Shown: piece by piece, positions 1 through 9,072 of the stretch
Layout of the letters: the number at the start of each line of letters is the position of its first letter
Position numbering within the stretch: the stretch's first letter is position 1
Source: Chloroflexota bacterium
GTDB lineage: Bacteria > Chloroflexota > UBA6077 > FW602-bin22
Reading direction: 5' to 3'
Assembly (NCBI GenBank): GCA_004297775.1
Contig: SCUE01000019.1
Coordinates: 124,001-188,000 of the forward strand
Length of the DNA: 64,000 nt
Notes under the pieces: generated by a model
Seen by the model: only the letters and a program-made list of their open reading frames with translations
Told to the model about the DNA's origin: nothing
The model's database searches: none
Translations under genes and position numbers: made by a program

Positions 1-286
1 CGCGCGCGTCCAGGACTTCTTCTGTCAACCAGAACCGTGACTGTCCACCGCTCACCGGCGGCAGCAGCGCGAGCTCGTCGGCACCGGTCACAACGTGCGA
101 TATGGCAACGAATTCCTTGTTCACGACCGGACGCGCCGCCGCGAGCAGGGGTCCCAGCGATGGAACGCGCTGCCCAACGAGCGCGATGACGTCGGACATA
201 GTCGCGCCGGCCTGAAGCGCCAGGGAGATCTCGGAACTGCCGGCCCGCTCGCGAAACGCCGCGAAGAGACGTACCGTCACGTTCAT
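1..286 (-). CDS. MoaD-MoaE fusion, molybdopterin synthase (3' end outside window)
   Basis: The first 81 residues form a complete MoaD: a ubiquitin-like fold starting MNVTVRLFAAFRERAG and ending LALLPPVSGG, the di-glycine tail that carries the thiocarboxylate for molybdopterin synthesis. The frame does not stop after the Gly-Gly. It runs on as QSRFWLTEEVLDA, which looks like the start of MoaE, the large subunit of the same enzyme, before the window ends. I infer a single-chain MoaD-MoaE. A free C-terminal Gly-Gly is needed for sulfur transfer in the two-subunit enzyme, so a fusion needs processing or a different use. The ATG at 286 lacks a strong Shine-Dalgarno sequence and lies 25 bp after the stop of the preceding gene. 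Confidence 0.75.
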   Translation of the reverse strand, partial: MNVTVRLFAAFRERAGSSEISLALQAGATMSDVIALVGQRVPSLGPLLAAARPVVNKEFVAISHVVTGADELALLPPVSGGQSRFWLTEEVLDAR

Positions 287-311
287 GGCCAGATCGAGAT
301 CTGCCCCTGGA

Positions 312-626
312 CTAGGCGCGATGGCTGGCGCGCCCTCGTTCGAGAATCTCACGTGCCTCGTCGGCGAGCTCGAGTTCGAGCAGATCGCGGTAGGCCGAGT
401 ACAAAGCTCGTCCTATCAGCTTCAATCGCCAATCGTCCGGTGCGACGAGAGTGCTGTAGCGATCGCGCTGCTCGACCAAATGCTCGAGTCGCGCGATGAA
501 GAACGACTGCATTGGCGATCGCTCGGAGACCCCCGTGCCGCTGGAGCCCGACTTTGCGTACACCGCCCTCGTTCCCCCTTCTGGTCCGATGTCTCGAAAC
601 CGATCCTCACCCACGCCCTCGATCAT
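312..626 (-). CDS. Hypothetical protein, 104 aa
   Basis: I do not recognise this protein. It is 104 residues, acidic, with no signal peptide or membrane segment. The second half (LIGRALYSAYRDLLELELADEA) looks helical and amphipathic. Third codon positions are rich in G/C in this frame, which supports real coding. The N-terminal 37 residues are low in structure, so an internal ATG (protein starting MQSFFIARLEHL) could be the true start. It lies just upstream of the MoaD-MoaE fusion on the same strand and is probably co-transcribed with it. Confidence 0.55.
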   Translation of the reverse strand: MIEGVGEDRFRDIGPEGGTRAVYAKSGSSGTGVSERSPMQSFFIARLEHLVEQRDRYSTLVAPDDWRLKLIGRALYSAYRDLLELELADEAREILERGRASHRA

Positions 627-678
627 ACAACGACGGTGGGCATCCCATCAGCGTTATACCGTCGGTCCCGGAGCACCG

Positions 679-1119
679 TCAAGCCAAGGTCTCCTCGGCG
701 ACCGCCTCGGCGATCCGCTCTGGGGTCATTGCGACCAGGCGATCGATCACGCCGCGACGGGTCAGCGTTCGCGCGATCCGGGCCATCGGCGTATGAACCG
801 GCACGTTGCTCAGGTATGTCCGCTCACGGTCCACCAGTTGCAGGAACGCGGCGCGAGGTTCCGCCGCGACGATATCCCGACCCGGCGCGGCCAACGGCTG
901 GCTCCACGAACGGCGCGGAACGCCGGCAAGGGCCAGAAGCGCCGCCAACACCAACTCCCTGGTCTCGAATGGCGTCGTCGTGATCGAGATCGCAAGCGTC
1001 GCGGCGGCGCTCTCCTCGTTCTTTCGCCAGTGCCGCAGCCGGCGACCGATCTCGGCCAGGCGCTCCGCGACTGCGACCGTCGCGATCTCGGCTGAGGGAA
1101 CATCCACCGTCGGCGGCAC
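679..1119 (-). CDS. Hypothetical protein, 146 aa
   Basis: I do not recognise this protein. It is about 146 residues, predicted helical and soluble, rich in Ala, Arg and Thr, without a signal peptide or obvious metal-binding motif. Codon use matches the neighbours. The GTG start at 1119 has no visible Shine-Dalgarno sequence and overlaps the -10 region of the divergent trp promoter, so the real start may be slightly further in. It is divergent from the trp operon and upstream of the two minus-strand genes leading to the moa fusion. Confidence 0.55.
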   Translation of the reverse strand: MPPTVDVPSAEIATVAVAERLAEIGRRLRHWRKNEESAAATLAISITTTPFETRELVLAALLALAGVPRRSWSQPLAAPGRDIVAAEPRAAFLQLVDRERTYLSNVPVHTPMARIARTLTRRGVIDRLVAMTPERIAEAVAEETLA

Positions 1120-1125
1120 TATACT
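1097..1125 (+). promoter_or_regulatory. Putative trp operon promoter
   Basis: A good -10 hexamer TATACT sits at 1120-1125, and a weak -35 (GGAACA at 1097-1102) lies 17 bp upstream. Transcription would start near 1132, leaving a leader of about 24 nt with the Shine-Dalgarno GGGAGG at 1141-1146. That is too short for a trp attenuator or a T-box. Confidence 0.5.
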
Positions 1126-1155
1126 CGCCGACGCTTACCTGGGAGGTCTGCACCG

Positions 1156-2172
1156 GTGATTCGCGAGGCGATCGCCACGCTCGTGGCCGGCCGTTCATTG
1201 ACGCGCGCCGATGCGGCGGCGGCGATGGTGGAAATCATGGCTGGTGAGGCCACGCCGGCCCAGATCGCGGTGTTCGCCCTCATCTTGCATCAGAAGGGCG
1301 AGACGATCGACGAACTGGCCGGACTGGCCTCGGTGATGCGCGAGAACAGCCTCCACGTCGAGACGCCCTATGACGTCGTCGATACCTGCGGCACCGGTGG
1401 CGACGGCGCCGGGACTTTCAGTATCTCGACGACCGCGGCCTTCGTCGTGGCCGGGGCGGGAGTACGCGTCGCGAAGCACGGCAATCGCGCGATGTCCAGC
1501 CGAACTGGCTCGGCCGATGTCCTGCAGGCGCTCGGGGTCAAGATCGACCTCGGCCCGACCGGTGTCGCCCGCTGTATCGACGCGGCCGGAATTGGCTTCA
1601 TGTTCGCCCAGGCTTTCCATCCCGGGATGCGCCACGCGGCGGCGCCGCGCCGTGAGATCGGCGTCCGCACGGTGTTCAACGTCCTCGGTCCCCTGACGAA
1701 CCCAGCCGGGGCGCGGCGCCAGATCGTCGGGGTTGGCGATCGATCGCTGGTCGGTCCGATCGCCGGGGCGCTGGCGCAGCTTGGCGCGACGCACGCGCTG
1801 GTCGTGCACGGAACCGATGGCGTCGACGAGATGTCGATTGGCGCCCCGACCGTCGTGGCGGAGGCTCGCTCTGGAACTGTGAGCGAATACTCGATCAGCC
1901 CGGAGGATCTTGGCATCGGGCGATCCCCGATTTCGACGATCGCCGGCGGTGATTCGGAAGTGAACGCGCGCCTCTCGCGGTCCGTATTGGCTGGCGAAGC
2001 GGGACCGTGTCGCGACGCGGTCGTGCTGAACGCCGGCGCGGCGCTCTACGTCGCGGGCGTGGCGCCGACGATCGCGGATGGCGTCACGCTGGCGCGCCAA
2101 GCGATCGACTCGGGCGCGGCGGCACGCTCGCTCGATGCCCTCGTGCGCGTCTCGAACGAGCCCAACGCGTGA
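1156..2172 (+). CDS. trpD: Anthranilate phosphoribosyltransferase
   Basis: TrpD transfers the phosphoribosyl group of PRPP to anthranilate, the second step of the tryptophan branch. The 338-residue length is normal. The PRPP-binding loop GTGGDG is at residues 79-84, followed by the family signature KHGNRAMSSRTGSADVL (the usual form has S/V where this has A/M). The GTG start at 1156 is chosen because GGGAGG lies 9 bp upstream. It opens a tightly packed operon, and its stop overlaps the trpC start by 4 bp (GTGA). trpE and trpG, which make anthranilate, are not in this window. Confidence 0.97.
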   Translation: MIREAIATLVAGRSLTRADAAAAMVEIMAGEATPAQIAVFALILHQKGETIDELAGLASVMRENSLHVETPYDVVDTCGTGGDGAGTFSISTTAAFVVAGAGVRVAKHGNRAMSSRTGSADVLQALGVKIDLGPTGVARCIDAAGIGFMFAQAFHPGMRHAAAPRREIGVRTVFNVLGPLTNPAGARRQIVGVGDRSLVGPIAGALAQLGATHALVVHGTDGVDEMSIGAPTVVAEARSGTVSEYSISPEDLGIGRSPISTIAGGDSEVNARLSRSVLAGEAGPCRDAVVLNAGAALYVAGVAPTIADGVTLARQAIDSGAAARSLDALVRVSNEPNA

Positions 2173-2978
2173 CGACCATCCGCACCGACTCCGTTCTCGA
2201 TGCGATCGTGGCGCGTAAACGGATCGATCTGGACGCGACTCTCGATCGCCAGCCGCTGGCGGTGGTTCGACGCCAGGCCGAGGCAGCCGGGCCGGGTCGT
2301 GGCTTCGGTCGCTACCTTCGCGGCGACACGGTTTCCGTCATCGCCGAGATCAAGCGCGCGTCACCCTCGAAAGGCATCCTCGCGGCCGACATCGATCCGG
2401 TCGCGATCGGGCAGACCTACGAGCGTTCGGGCGCGGCCGCGATCTCAGTCCTGACCGAAGAGCACCAGTTTCTCGGCTCGCTGGCCGATCTGGCGGCGGT
2501 CCGCGCAAGCGTCGCGCTGCCGCTCCTGCGCAAGGATTTCCTCTTCGATCCGTACCACCTGTATGAGGCGCGAGTGGCCGGAGCCGACGCGGTTCTCCTG
2601 ATCGTCGCGATGCTCGAGCAATCGACGCTGATCGATCTGATCGCGCTCGCCGACGAGGTTGGTCTCGATGCGCTCATCGAAGTACATCGCGATGGCGAAC
2701 TCGATCGCGCAATGGCGGTGAATGCGCGGATCATTGGCATCAACAATCGCGATCTGCACACCTTCGCGGTCGATCTGGCCGTCACCGAGCGACTGGCGCC
2801 GCGCATCCCGCGTGACCGCGTGATCGTCGGTGAATCGGGCGTCTTCGGCCCAGCCGACGTCACGCGCCTGCGGGCGGTTGGCGTCGACGCGCTTCTGGTC
2901 GGTGAGTCATTCATGCGCGCCGGTGTGGATGGCGTTGGCGGCCTCCTGGCAGCGTTCCGGCGAGTGCCCTCGGCGTGA
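2169..2978 (+). CDS. trpC: Indole-3-glycerol phosphate synthase
   Basis: TrpC closes the indole ring, converting CdRP to indole-3-glycerol phosphate on a (beta/alpha)8 barrel. Visible family motifs are VIAEIKRASPSKG (catalytic Lys region, beta-strand 1), LLRKDFLFDPYHLYEA, GINNRDLHTF and VGESGV (phosphate binding). Starting at the GTG at 2169 gives 269 residues, the usual size, and overlaps the trpD stop by 4 bp, typical of translational coupling. The same frame stays open upstream inside trpD but that part has no TrpC similarity. A 37-bp gap separates it from trpF. Confidence 0.97.
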   Translation: MTTIRTDSVLDAIVARKRIDLDATLDRQPLAVVRRQAEAAGPGRGFGRYLRGDTVSVIAEIKRASPSKGILAADIDPVAIGQTYERSGAAAISVLTEEHQFLGSLADLAAVRASVALPLLRKDFLFDPYHLYEARVAGADAVLLIVAMLEQSTLIDLIALADEVGLDALIEVHRDGELDRAMAVNARIIGINNRDLHTFAVDLAVTERLAPRIPRDRVIVGESGVFGPADVTRLRAVGVDALLVGESFMRAGVDGVGGLLAAFRRVPSA

Positions 2979-3015
2979 TACGGGTCAAGATCGGCGACAT
3001 ACGGACGTCCGTGGC

Positions 3016-3630
3016 GTGACTCGCGTCAAGATTTGCGGCCTGCGCGACGTCGAAGCCGCGGGCGCCGCAATCGAATCGGGCGCCGACATGCTCGGCTTCA
3101 TCTTCTACCCGCCGGCGCGCCGCTACATCGAGCCGGCACTGGTCGCCTCGATACTCGATCGGCTTCCGCGCGCGCGCGTCGAGGCAGTCGGCGTCTTCGT
3201 GAACGCGACCGGCGACGAGATCGCCGAAACGGCGCGTCTCTGCCACCTCGACCTCGTGCAACTGAGCGGCGACGAGCCTCCGGAGTTCATCCGGACGCTG
3301 GCGTGGCCGGTCGCGCGGACCGTCCACGTCGGACCGGACACGACGATCGCGGATGCGCGCGCGATTGTCGACGGCGCAAGACTCATCCACCTCGACGCCA
3401 AGCGCCCCGGCCACTATGGTGGAACGGGCGCGACGTTCGATTGGGCCTTCGCGCGCGCGGCGCGATCCCTTGGATCGGTTCTCCTGGCCGGCGGCCTCGA
3501 TCCGGGCAACGTTGCGTCAGCGATCGCGGCGGCCGATCCGTGGGGCGTCGACGTATCGAGTGGTGTCGAAACAGATGGTGTCAAGGATCTTGTGAAGATT
3601 GAGGCGTTTCTGAAGGCGGTGAAAACGTGA
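3016..3630 (+). CDS. trpF: Phosphoribosylanthranilate isomerase
   Basis: TrpF performs the Amadori rearrangement of phosphoribosylanthranilate to CdRP, before TrpC. The protein begins VTRVKICGL, the family N-terminus with the catalytic Cys in KICG. It continues with [26 protein letters not shown] and a phosphate-binding end [11 protein letters not shown] and GVDVSSGVE. The GTG at 3016 gives 204 residues, a normal length. Its Shine-Dalgarno is poor, so it may depend on coupling to trpC. The end overlaps the trpB start by 4 bp. Confidence 0.96.
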   Translation: MTRVKICGLRDVEAAGAAIESGADMLGFIFYPPARRYIEPALVASILDRLPRARVEAVGVFVNATGDEIAETARLCHLDLVQLSGDEPPEFIRTLAWPVARTVHVGPDTTIADARAIVDGARLIHLDAKRPGHYGGTGATFDWAFARAARSLGSVLLAGGLDPGNVASAIAAADPWGVDVSSGVETDGVKDLVKIEAFLKAVKT

Positions 3631-4844
3631 GCGACACGCAGACGTTGGCGCTGTCCGCGGCGCTCGACGCCAGCGGCCATTTCGGCGAGTTCGGCGGCCG
3701 CTTCGTTCCGGAGACGCTGATGCCGGCCTTGGATGAGCTTGCCGCCGCCTACGAGGCCGCGCGCCACGATCCGGCATTCGTCGCCGAGCTCGAGTCACTC
3801 TCGCGCGATTGGATCGGCCGACCCAGCCCGCTCTACTACGCCCAGCGACTCAGCGAGAGCGTCGGCGGCGCCCGGATCTACCTGAAGCGTGAGGATCTCG
3901 ATCACACCGGAGCGCACAAGATCAATCACGCGCTCGGCCAGGGCTTACTCGCCCGGCGAATGGGCAAGCGGCGCGTCATCGCCGAGACCGGTGCGGGACA
4001 GCACGGCGTCGCGACCGCGTCGGTCTGCGCGATGCTGAAGCTCGACTGTGTCGTCTACATGGGCGAGGAGGACATGCGCCGACAGGCGCTCAACGTCTTC
4101 CGCATGCGCCTGCTCGGCGCCGAGGTTCGGCCGGTCGCGAGCGGCAGTCGCACGCTCAAGGACGCTGTCAACGAAGCGATTCGCGATTGGGTCACCAACG
4201 TCGCGACGACGCACTACCTGCTTGGATCGGTGGTCGGACCGCATCCGTACCCCCTGATCAACCGCGACTTCCAGTGTGTCGTCGGTCGCGAGGCGCGGAA
4301 TCAGATCCTGGCCGCGGCCGGCCGCTTGCCGGAGGTCGTCGTCGCGTGCGTCGGCGGCGGATCGAACGCGATCGGCATATTCCATCCGTTCATCGATGAC
4401 CGCTCGGTCAAGCTCCTGGGTGTCGAAGCGGCCGGCGACGGCATCGAGACCGGTCGCCACGCCGCGACGCTCGTTGCGGGGACGGTCGGCGTGCTCCACG
4501 GCGCCCGCTCGTATCTTCTGCAGGACGCCGACGGCCAGATCATCGAGACCCACAGCATCTCGGCCGGCCTCGATTACCCGGGCGTCGGTCCGGAACACAG
4601 TTTCCTCAAGGCGATGGGGCGCGCCGAGTACGTCGCCGCGACCGACGTCGAGGCGCTGGCCGCGTTCCAGGCGCTGTGCGCAGCCGAGGGAATCATCGCC
4701 GCGCTTGAGTCGGCCCACGCTGTGTCTGGCGCAATGAAGGTTGCGAAGACACTGCCGCGCGACGGCATCGTGATGGTCAATCTCTCCGGGCGCGGAGACA
4801 AGGACATGCACACGATTTCCGCGGCGCTCGGCGTCAAGATCTAG
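3627..4844 (+). CDS. trpB: Tryptophan synthase beta chain
   Basis: TrpB condenses indole with serine using PLP. The 405 residues contain the N-terminal [17 protein letters not shown], the PLP lysine in HTGAHKIN (Lys about 98), ETGAGQHG, and the PLP-phosphate loop GGGSNAIG. It is a standard TrpB1 type by its length and motifs. The GTG start overlaps the trpF stop (GTGA). It is followed by trpS rather than by trpA, which is unusual because the TrpA and TrpB subunits form one complex. Confidence 0.98.
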   Translation: MSDTQTLALSAALDASGHFGEFGGRFVPETLMPALDELAAAYEAARHDPAFVAELESLSRDWIGRPSPLYYAQRLSESVGGARIYLKREDLDHTGAHKINHALGQGLLARRMGKRRVIAETGAGQHGVATASVCAMLKLDCVVYMGEEDMRRQALNVFRMRLLGAEVRPVASGSRTLKDAVNEAIRDWVTNVATTHYLLGSVVGPHPYPLINRDFQCVVGREARNQILAAAGRLPEVVVACVGGGSNAIGIFHPFIDDRSVKLLGVEAAGDGIETGRHAATLVAGTVGVLHGARSYLLQDADGQIIETHSISAGLDYPGVGPEHSFLKAMGRAEYVAATDVEALAAFQALCAAEGIIAALESAHAVSGAMKVAKTLPRDGIVMVNLSGRGDKDMHTISAALGVKI

Positions 4845-4861
4845 CCACCGAAGGTGTATCG

Positions 4862-5863
4862 ATGAGTCTCCCCGCGCGCCCGCGCACGTTCTCCGGCATC
4901 AAGCCGACCGGCGTCGCTCACCTCGGCAACTACCTGGGCGCGATGAAGCGCTGGGTCGACGAGCAGGATGAGTACGACAATATCTACTGCGTCGTCGATC
5001 TGCACGGCATGACCGAGCCGTTCGATCCGGCCGAGTTGCGCCGCGAGACGCGCGGCATGTTCGCGACTCTGCTGGCGGTTGGCCTGGATCCCGATCGCTG
5101 CGTGCTGTTCGCGCAATCCCACGTCCACGAGCACGCCGAACTGTGCTGGATCCTCAACTGCATCACGCCGGTCGGCTGGCTCGAGCGGATGACACAGTTC
5201 AAGGACAAGTCCCGCAAGCAGAGCGATCGCGAGCGGATCTCGGCCGGGTTACTCGACTACCCCGTGCTGATGGCGGCCGATATCATCCTGTACGACGCCC
5301 ATGTCGTCCCGGTCGGCGAGGATCAGAAGCAGCACGTCGAGCTCACGCGCGACATCGCGGCCCGCTTCAATCGCGTCTTCGGCGACACGTTCGTCGTCCC
5401 GGAACCGCGCATTCAGGAGGCGGGCGCGCGGATCATGGGGCTCGATGATCCGACCCGCAAGATGAGCAAGAGCGATGACGCGCCAAATCGTTCGATCTTC
5501 ATCACGGATGAGCCGGACGCGATTCGCCGAAAGATCGCGCGCGCCGCGACCGATTCGCGGCGTGAGATCCGCTTCGATCCCGAGCGCGCCGGACTCTTCA
5601 ACCTCTTGACGATCTTGCAGGTGATCACGAACGACTCGAACGACGCGATCGAGCGGCGGTACGAGGGCAAGGGGTACGGCGACCTGAAACGTGACCTGGC
5701 CGACGCCGTCGTTGCACATCTGGCGCCGATCCAGGAACGGTACCGGTCGCTGATGGCGAATCCGGACGATCTGGATCGCGAGATGGCGCGCGGCGCCGAG
5801 CGCGCGGCCGCGATTGCCCGCCCGGTCATGGCCCGAGTACGAAAGGCGGTCGGTCTTGCCTGA
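4862..5863 (+). CDS. trpS: Tryptophanyl-tRNA synthetase
   Basis: TrpS charges tRNA-Trp with tryptophan and ATP. This is a compact class Ic synthetase of 333 residues. The HIGH-like motif appears as AHLGNYLGA near residue 20 and the KMSKS loop as KMSKSD near residue 200. Other family stretches are SGIKPTG at the N-terminus and PVGEDQKQH in the active site. The ATG at 4862 follows trpB by 17 bp. The 3' end overlaps trpA. Its position inside the trp operon couples tryptophan synthesis and charging in one transcript (inference). A tRNA-Trp gene lies at the far end of the window. Confidence 0.97.
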   Translation: MSLPARPRTFSGIKPTGVAHLGNYLGAMKRWVDEQDEYDNIYCVVDLHGMTEPFDPAELRRETRGMFATLLAVGLDPDRCVLFAQSHVHEHAELCWILNCITPVGWLERMTQFKDKSRKQSDRERISAGLLDYPVLMAADIILYDAHVVPVGEDQKQHVELTRDIAARFNRVFGDTFVVPEPRIQEAGARIMGLDDPTRKMSKSDDAPNRSIFITDEPDAIRRKIARAATDSRREIRFDPERAGLFNLLTILQVITNDSNDAIERRYEGKGYGDLKRDLADAVVAHLAPIQERYRSLMANPDDLDREMARGAERAAAIARPVMARVRKAVGLA

Positions 5864-6665
5864 GCGCCGTTTCGCGACGATGTTCCGCCGCACGCGCGCC
5901 GAGCACCGCGTCGCGCTCCTGCCGTATGTGATGTCCGGCTTCCCGACGATCGAGGCGACGCCCGACCTGGTCGAGCGACTGGTCGACGCCGGCGCCGACG
6001 GACTCGAGCTCGGCGTCCCGTTCTCCGATCCGATGGCGGACGGTCCGACGATTCAGCGCGCCAGTCAGCGCGCACTGGAGAACGGCGTCACATCCCGGGT
6101 CGCGTTGGACCTGCTCGAGAAGGCCCGTGCGCGCGTCAACGTTCCGATCGCTCTGATGGGTTATGTCAATCCCATCGCCCGCTTCGGCTACCGCGAGTAC
6201 TGTCGAGCCGCCGCGTCGGCCGGCGCGGATGCTCTCATCGTTCCCGATGTTCCTCCCGAGGAATCGGAGGAGCTTGGCGGCGCGGTCGAGGCGGCTGGAC
6301 TCGACCTCGTCGCCTTCATTGCGCCGACGACGTCTGACGCGCGGCTTCGTCTGGCCGGACGGGTCGCCCGCGGCTTCATCTATTGCGTCAGCGTCACCGG
6401 AGTCACCGGAGCCCGGCTGACTCTCAACACCGAACTCGCCGGAATGCTGGCGCGCGCGCGGGCTGTCACGACGACGCCGCTCGTCGTCGGATTTGGCATT
6501 TCGCGACCGGAGCACGTGACCTGGCTGGTTGGCCGAGCCGATGGTGCGATCGTCGCGAGCGCGCTGATCGATGCGATGGATGCCGCGCCGAACGACCCGT
6601 TCCCGGCCGCCGCCGCGATCGTCGAGACTCTTCGTCGAGCCGGATCGGCCGCCGCGACCGGCTAG
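5856..6665 (+). CDS. trpA: Tryptophan synthase alpha chain
   Basis: TrpA cleaves indole-3-glycerol phosphate and passes indole to TrpB. The catalytic pair is present: Glu51 in [10 protein letters not shown] and Asp62 in the following [21 protein letters not shown] and the phosphate site [10 protein letters not shown] are also intact. The TTG at 5856 is chosen because AAAGGCGG lies just upstream and the product is then 269 residues; an ATG at 5880 would shorten the N-terminus. It overlaps trpS by 8 bp and ends the operon, converging by 4 bp with the next minus-strand gene. Confidence 0.96.
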   Translation: MPERRFATMFRRTRAEHRVALLPYVMSGFPTIEATPDLVERLVDAGADGLELGVPFSDPMADGPTIQRASQRALENGVTSRVALDLLEKARARVNVPIALMGYVNPIARFGYREYCRAAASAGADALIVPDVPPEESEELGGAVEAAGLDLVAFIAPTTSDARLRLAGRVARGFIYCVSVTGVTGARLTLNTELAGMLARARAVTTTPLVVGFGISRPEHVTWLVGRADGAIVASALIDAMDAAPNDPFPAAAAIVETLRRAGSAAATG

Positions 6666-7345
6666 TACCGCCGTCCGCGAACTTTGTTGATGTCGAACTT
6701 GGCAGTGTCCGCGATCGCCATCACGGTCATCACGCCGGCCTGAATCGGGTCAGTCACGACCAGATCGGCTGCGTCCGGGACGCTGCCGGCCATGTTCAGC
6801 GACACGACCAGGATGCCCTTCTCACGGACCTCGCGAACGGCCTTTGTGATCTCGCCGCCCATCAAGGATCCAGCCAGGACCAGCGCCTTCACGCGCGGCA
6901 GTCGGGTGACCGCCCGAACCGCGGCCGCCAGATCGGCCTCCCCGACCAGCGGTATCGTGTCGACTGAGATTCTCTCGCCGCGAATGTTATGTCGATCCGC
7001 CTCGCTGACCGCCCCCATCGCGACCTGCCCGACCTGGGCTCCGCCGCCGATGACGATGATGCGCTTGCCGTAGATCCGCCGAAACGTCGGCGCTGGCGTC
7101 ACGGCGGTCACTTCGTCGAGCGCTTCGAGGTCGCGCATGAGGGCATCGACGTTTTCGACCCCATCCAATTCGAAGTACGTTGTCGCCTCGGTGCCGTCCT
7201 GACCGGTCAAATCGACGTAGCCGATGTTCGCGCCGTGCTGCGAGATGACGCCGGTCAGCCTGTGGAGCGTACCTGGACGATCGACGACGTGCAGGACGAG
7301 CGCGATCTGTTCCGCCACCGGATTAGCGCAGGAAGATCCTGACAC
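6662..7345 (-). CDS. ACT domain protein with C-terminal DUF5612-like domain
   Basis: Residues about 10-90 form an ACT domain (small-ligand, often amino-acid sensing): [19 protein letters not shown]. The C-terminal part is a highly conserved unknown domain with [34 protein letters not shown] and [11 protein letters not shown] associate this with DUF5612, mostly known from archaea; its function is unknown. The GTG at 7345 has GGGGA upstream but overlaps the preceding gene by 23 bp; a GTG at 7318 right after that gene's stop is a real alternative. It converges with trpA, so a link to aromatic amino acids is possible but unproven. Confidence 0.8.
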   Translation of the reverse strand: MSGSSCANPVAEQIALVLHVVDRPGTLHRLTGVISQHGANIGYVDLTGQDGTEATTYFELDGVENVDALMRDLEALDEVTAVTPAPTFRRIYGKRIIVIGGGAQVGQVAMGAVSEADRHNIRGERISVDTIPLVGEADLAAAVRAVTRLPRVKALVLAGSLMGGEITKAVREVREKGILVVSLNMAGSVPDAADLVVTDPIQAGVMTVMAIADTAKFDINKVRGRRY

Positions 7346-7988
7346 TGGCGGTCATCCCCGGGTAGATCAGGGCGTCGCCGTAGTCGATCCTAAGTCGCAC
7401 TGGTACGACCGCCGTCACGCGCGCCGCGTTCGGACCAGCCGGGGCTCGGGTCGCCGCGCCCCCCGCGCCAAGCTCCGGTATGACGCCGACGACTTCGCCG
7501 TTGAAGTACCGATCGAGCGCCGGCACCTTGATCTCGGCGCGCATCCCGGGTCGCACGTCCTTGAACGATGTCTCCTCGACCTGCGCCAGGATCCACAGAT
7601 TGCTCAGGTCCGCCACGGTCGCGACCGATTGGCCCGCGCTGACCGTCTGTCCGCGCACGACGTTCAAATGGACGACCGTTCCCGGCGCTGGCGACCGCAC
7701 GTTGGTCATTGCCCTCGCGCCGAACGGCGACACCGAAGTGGTTACGCCGGTGAGCAGGCTCGCGAGGCCCTGGCCTCGCTCGACGGGATCTCCTACGTCG
7801 AGCAGGAGATCGTTGATCTGTCCAGCCGCCGGCGCGCTGGCCTGGTAGATGTCGCCAGTGATGACGGCGTTGTCGGACACGACGTACGTGCCGAGTTGAT
7901 ACGTGACGTCGAACCCCGCCAACCAGAGTGCTAACACGATTGGCAAGATCGCCAATCCAGTGAAAAGAGCGATGCGCTGTTTCGACAT
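7323..7988 (-). CDS. HlyD-like membrane-fusion adaptor
   Basis: The 221-residue protein has one N-terminal membrane anchor (about residues 7-25) and then split biotinyl/lipoyl-like halves ([16 protein letters not shown] and [18 protein letters not shown]), followed by a beta-barrel ([18 protein letters not shown]). This is the membrane-proximal core of HlyD/EmrA-type adaptors, which couple an inner-membrane exporter to the outside. The long coiled-coil hairpin is almost absent, which suits a cell without a classical outer membrane. No exporter gene is adjacent, so the partner is unknown. The ATG follows AGGGAGA. Confidence 0.85.
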   Translation of the reverse strand: MSKQRIALFTGLAILPIVLALWLAGFDVTYQLGTYVVSDNAVITGDIYQASAPAAGQINDLLLDVGDPVERGQGLASLLTGVTTSVSPFGARAMTNVRSPAPGTVVHLNVVRGQTVSAGQSVATVADLSNLWILAQVEETSFKDVRPGMRAEIKVPALDRYFNGEVVGVIPELGAGGAATRAPAGPNAARVTAVVPVRLRIDYGDALIYPGMTASVRIFLR

Positions 7989-8058
7989 TCTCCCTGACCC
8001 TGGCCGCTCGATCGTTGATTTCGGATGGCCGTGTTCTTAGTTAGACGGCATCGTAGCG

Positions 8059-8064
8059 TATAGT
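8059..8064 (+). promoter_or_regulatory. -10 element TATAGT of a likely leaderless gene
   Basis: TATAGT ends 8 bp before the ATG at 8073, which places the transcription start at or next to the start codon. There is no Shine-Dalgarno sequence and no convincing -35 box. Confidence 0.5.
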
Positions 8065-8072
8065 CGCGCGCG

Positions 8073-9068
8073 ATGCGCACGCCGCTCGGTGTCGCGATCG
8101 TCGGTCTGAATCGCCGGGTCGAGCGCCAGATTGTGCCGGGATTCGCGGCCGCGCCGCGCGGACAGGTCGTCGCCTTGTGCAGTCGCGACTCGACGAAGGC
8201 CGATCGCGTGGCTGGAACTGTTGACGGATGCGTTGGCTACGACTCTCTCGATGAGATGCTGACCGACCGGCGCGTCGACGTCGTCTTCATCGCGACGCCA
8301 CCGGCGGTTCATGCCCCGATTGCCATACGGGCGCTTGCCGCTGGCAAGATGGTCATCTGCGAGAAACCGCTGGCCGACACGCTCGGCTCCGCCAATGCGA
8401 TGGTCGCGGCGATCCGGAGCACGCCGACGGCTGTCAATTTCACCTACCGCGATGTCACGGCGTTCCGCGTCCTCAAGCGCGAGCTCGAGAACGCGCCGAT
8501 TGGACGCCTGCTCCACGCCGACCTGGCATACCTCCAGGATCGCGCGCTGGTCGATCCCGCGATCGTGACCGATCCACATCTTGAGATCGGGTCACATCTG
8601 ATCGATGTCCTGCTCTGGGTCGGTCCCGATGTCGGCGCGGCCGATCTCGTGTCCGCGTCCGCGGCGCCGTCGATCGGATCCTCCGCTCAGTCGCGGGCCG
8701 CGATCCTGGAGTTATCCAGCGGCGCGCTGGCGACCTATCAGGTCTGCCGCGTCGCGGCCGGGCATGCGAACGCGATCCGCGTTCATCTCTACGGAACCGA
8801 GGGTTCGCTTCGACTCGATTTCGACACGGAGGGTTTCACCCTCACACGCTTTCCTGCGACCAATCGTGCGACCGGCGTCCCAATCGAGACGCCCGAGGAT
8901 TGCGTCGTCGGGTACGCTGACTTCCCGGCGTATCATTTCGACCGGCTGCTCGGCGCGCTGCGCGGCGAGGTCGAGTTTCCCGATTTCCAGCACGGGCTCC
9001 GCGTACAGCGGGTCCTCGACGCGATCGATCGATCCGAACGCACCGGCCAGCGTGTTGTGATCGGCTAG
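8073..9068 (+). CDS. Gfo/Idh/MocA family oxidoreductase
   Basis: A 331-residue NAD(P)-dependent dehydrogenase of the glucose-fructose oxidoreductase/inositol dehydrogenase family. The N-terminal Rossmann fold begins GVAIVGLNRRVERQ; the usual second and third glycines of GxGxxG are replaced here, so nucleotide binding is somewhat unusual. The signature EKP (VICEKPLADT, about residue 105) and the C-terminal alpha/beta substrate domain are present. Substrate cannot be predicted; such enzymes act on sugars, inositols or biliverdin-like compounds. It is a single gene divergent from the HlyD-like gene, with a -10 box immediately before the start. Confidence 0.85.
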   Translation: MRTPLGVAIVGLNRRVERQIVPGFAAAPRGQVVALCSRDSTKADRVAGTVDGCVGYDSLDEMLTDRRVDVVFIATPPAVHAPIAIRALAAGKMVICEKPLADTLGSANAMVAAIRSTPTAVNFTYRDVTAFRVLKRELENAPIGRLLHADLAYLQDRALVDPAIVTDPHLEIGSHLIDVLLWVGPDVGAADLVSASAAPSIGSSAQSRAAILELSSGALATYQVCRVAAGHANAIRVHLYGTEGSLRLDFDTEGFTLTRFPATNRATGVPIETPEDCVVGYADFPAYHFDRLLGALRGEVEFPDFQHGLRVQRVLDAIDRSERTGQRVVIG

Positions 9069-9072
9069 ACAC

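Noticed and set aside
1126-1155. A trp attenuator or leader peptide before trpD
   Set aside because: The likely transcript leader is only about 24 nt, with no Trp codons, no hairpin and no T-box.
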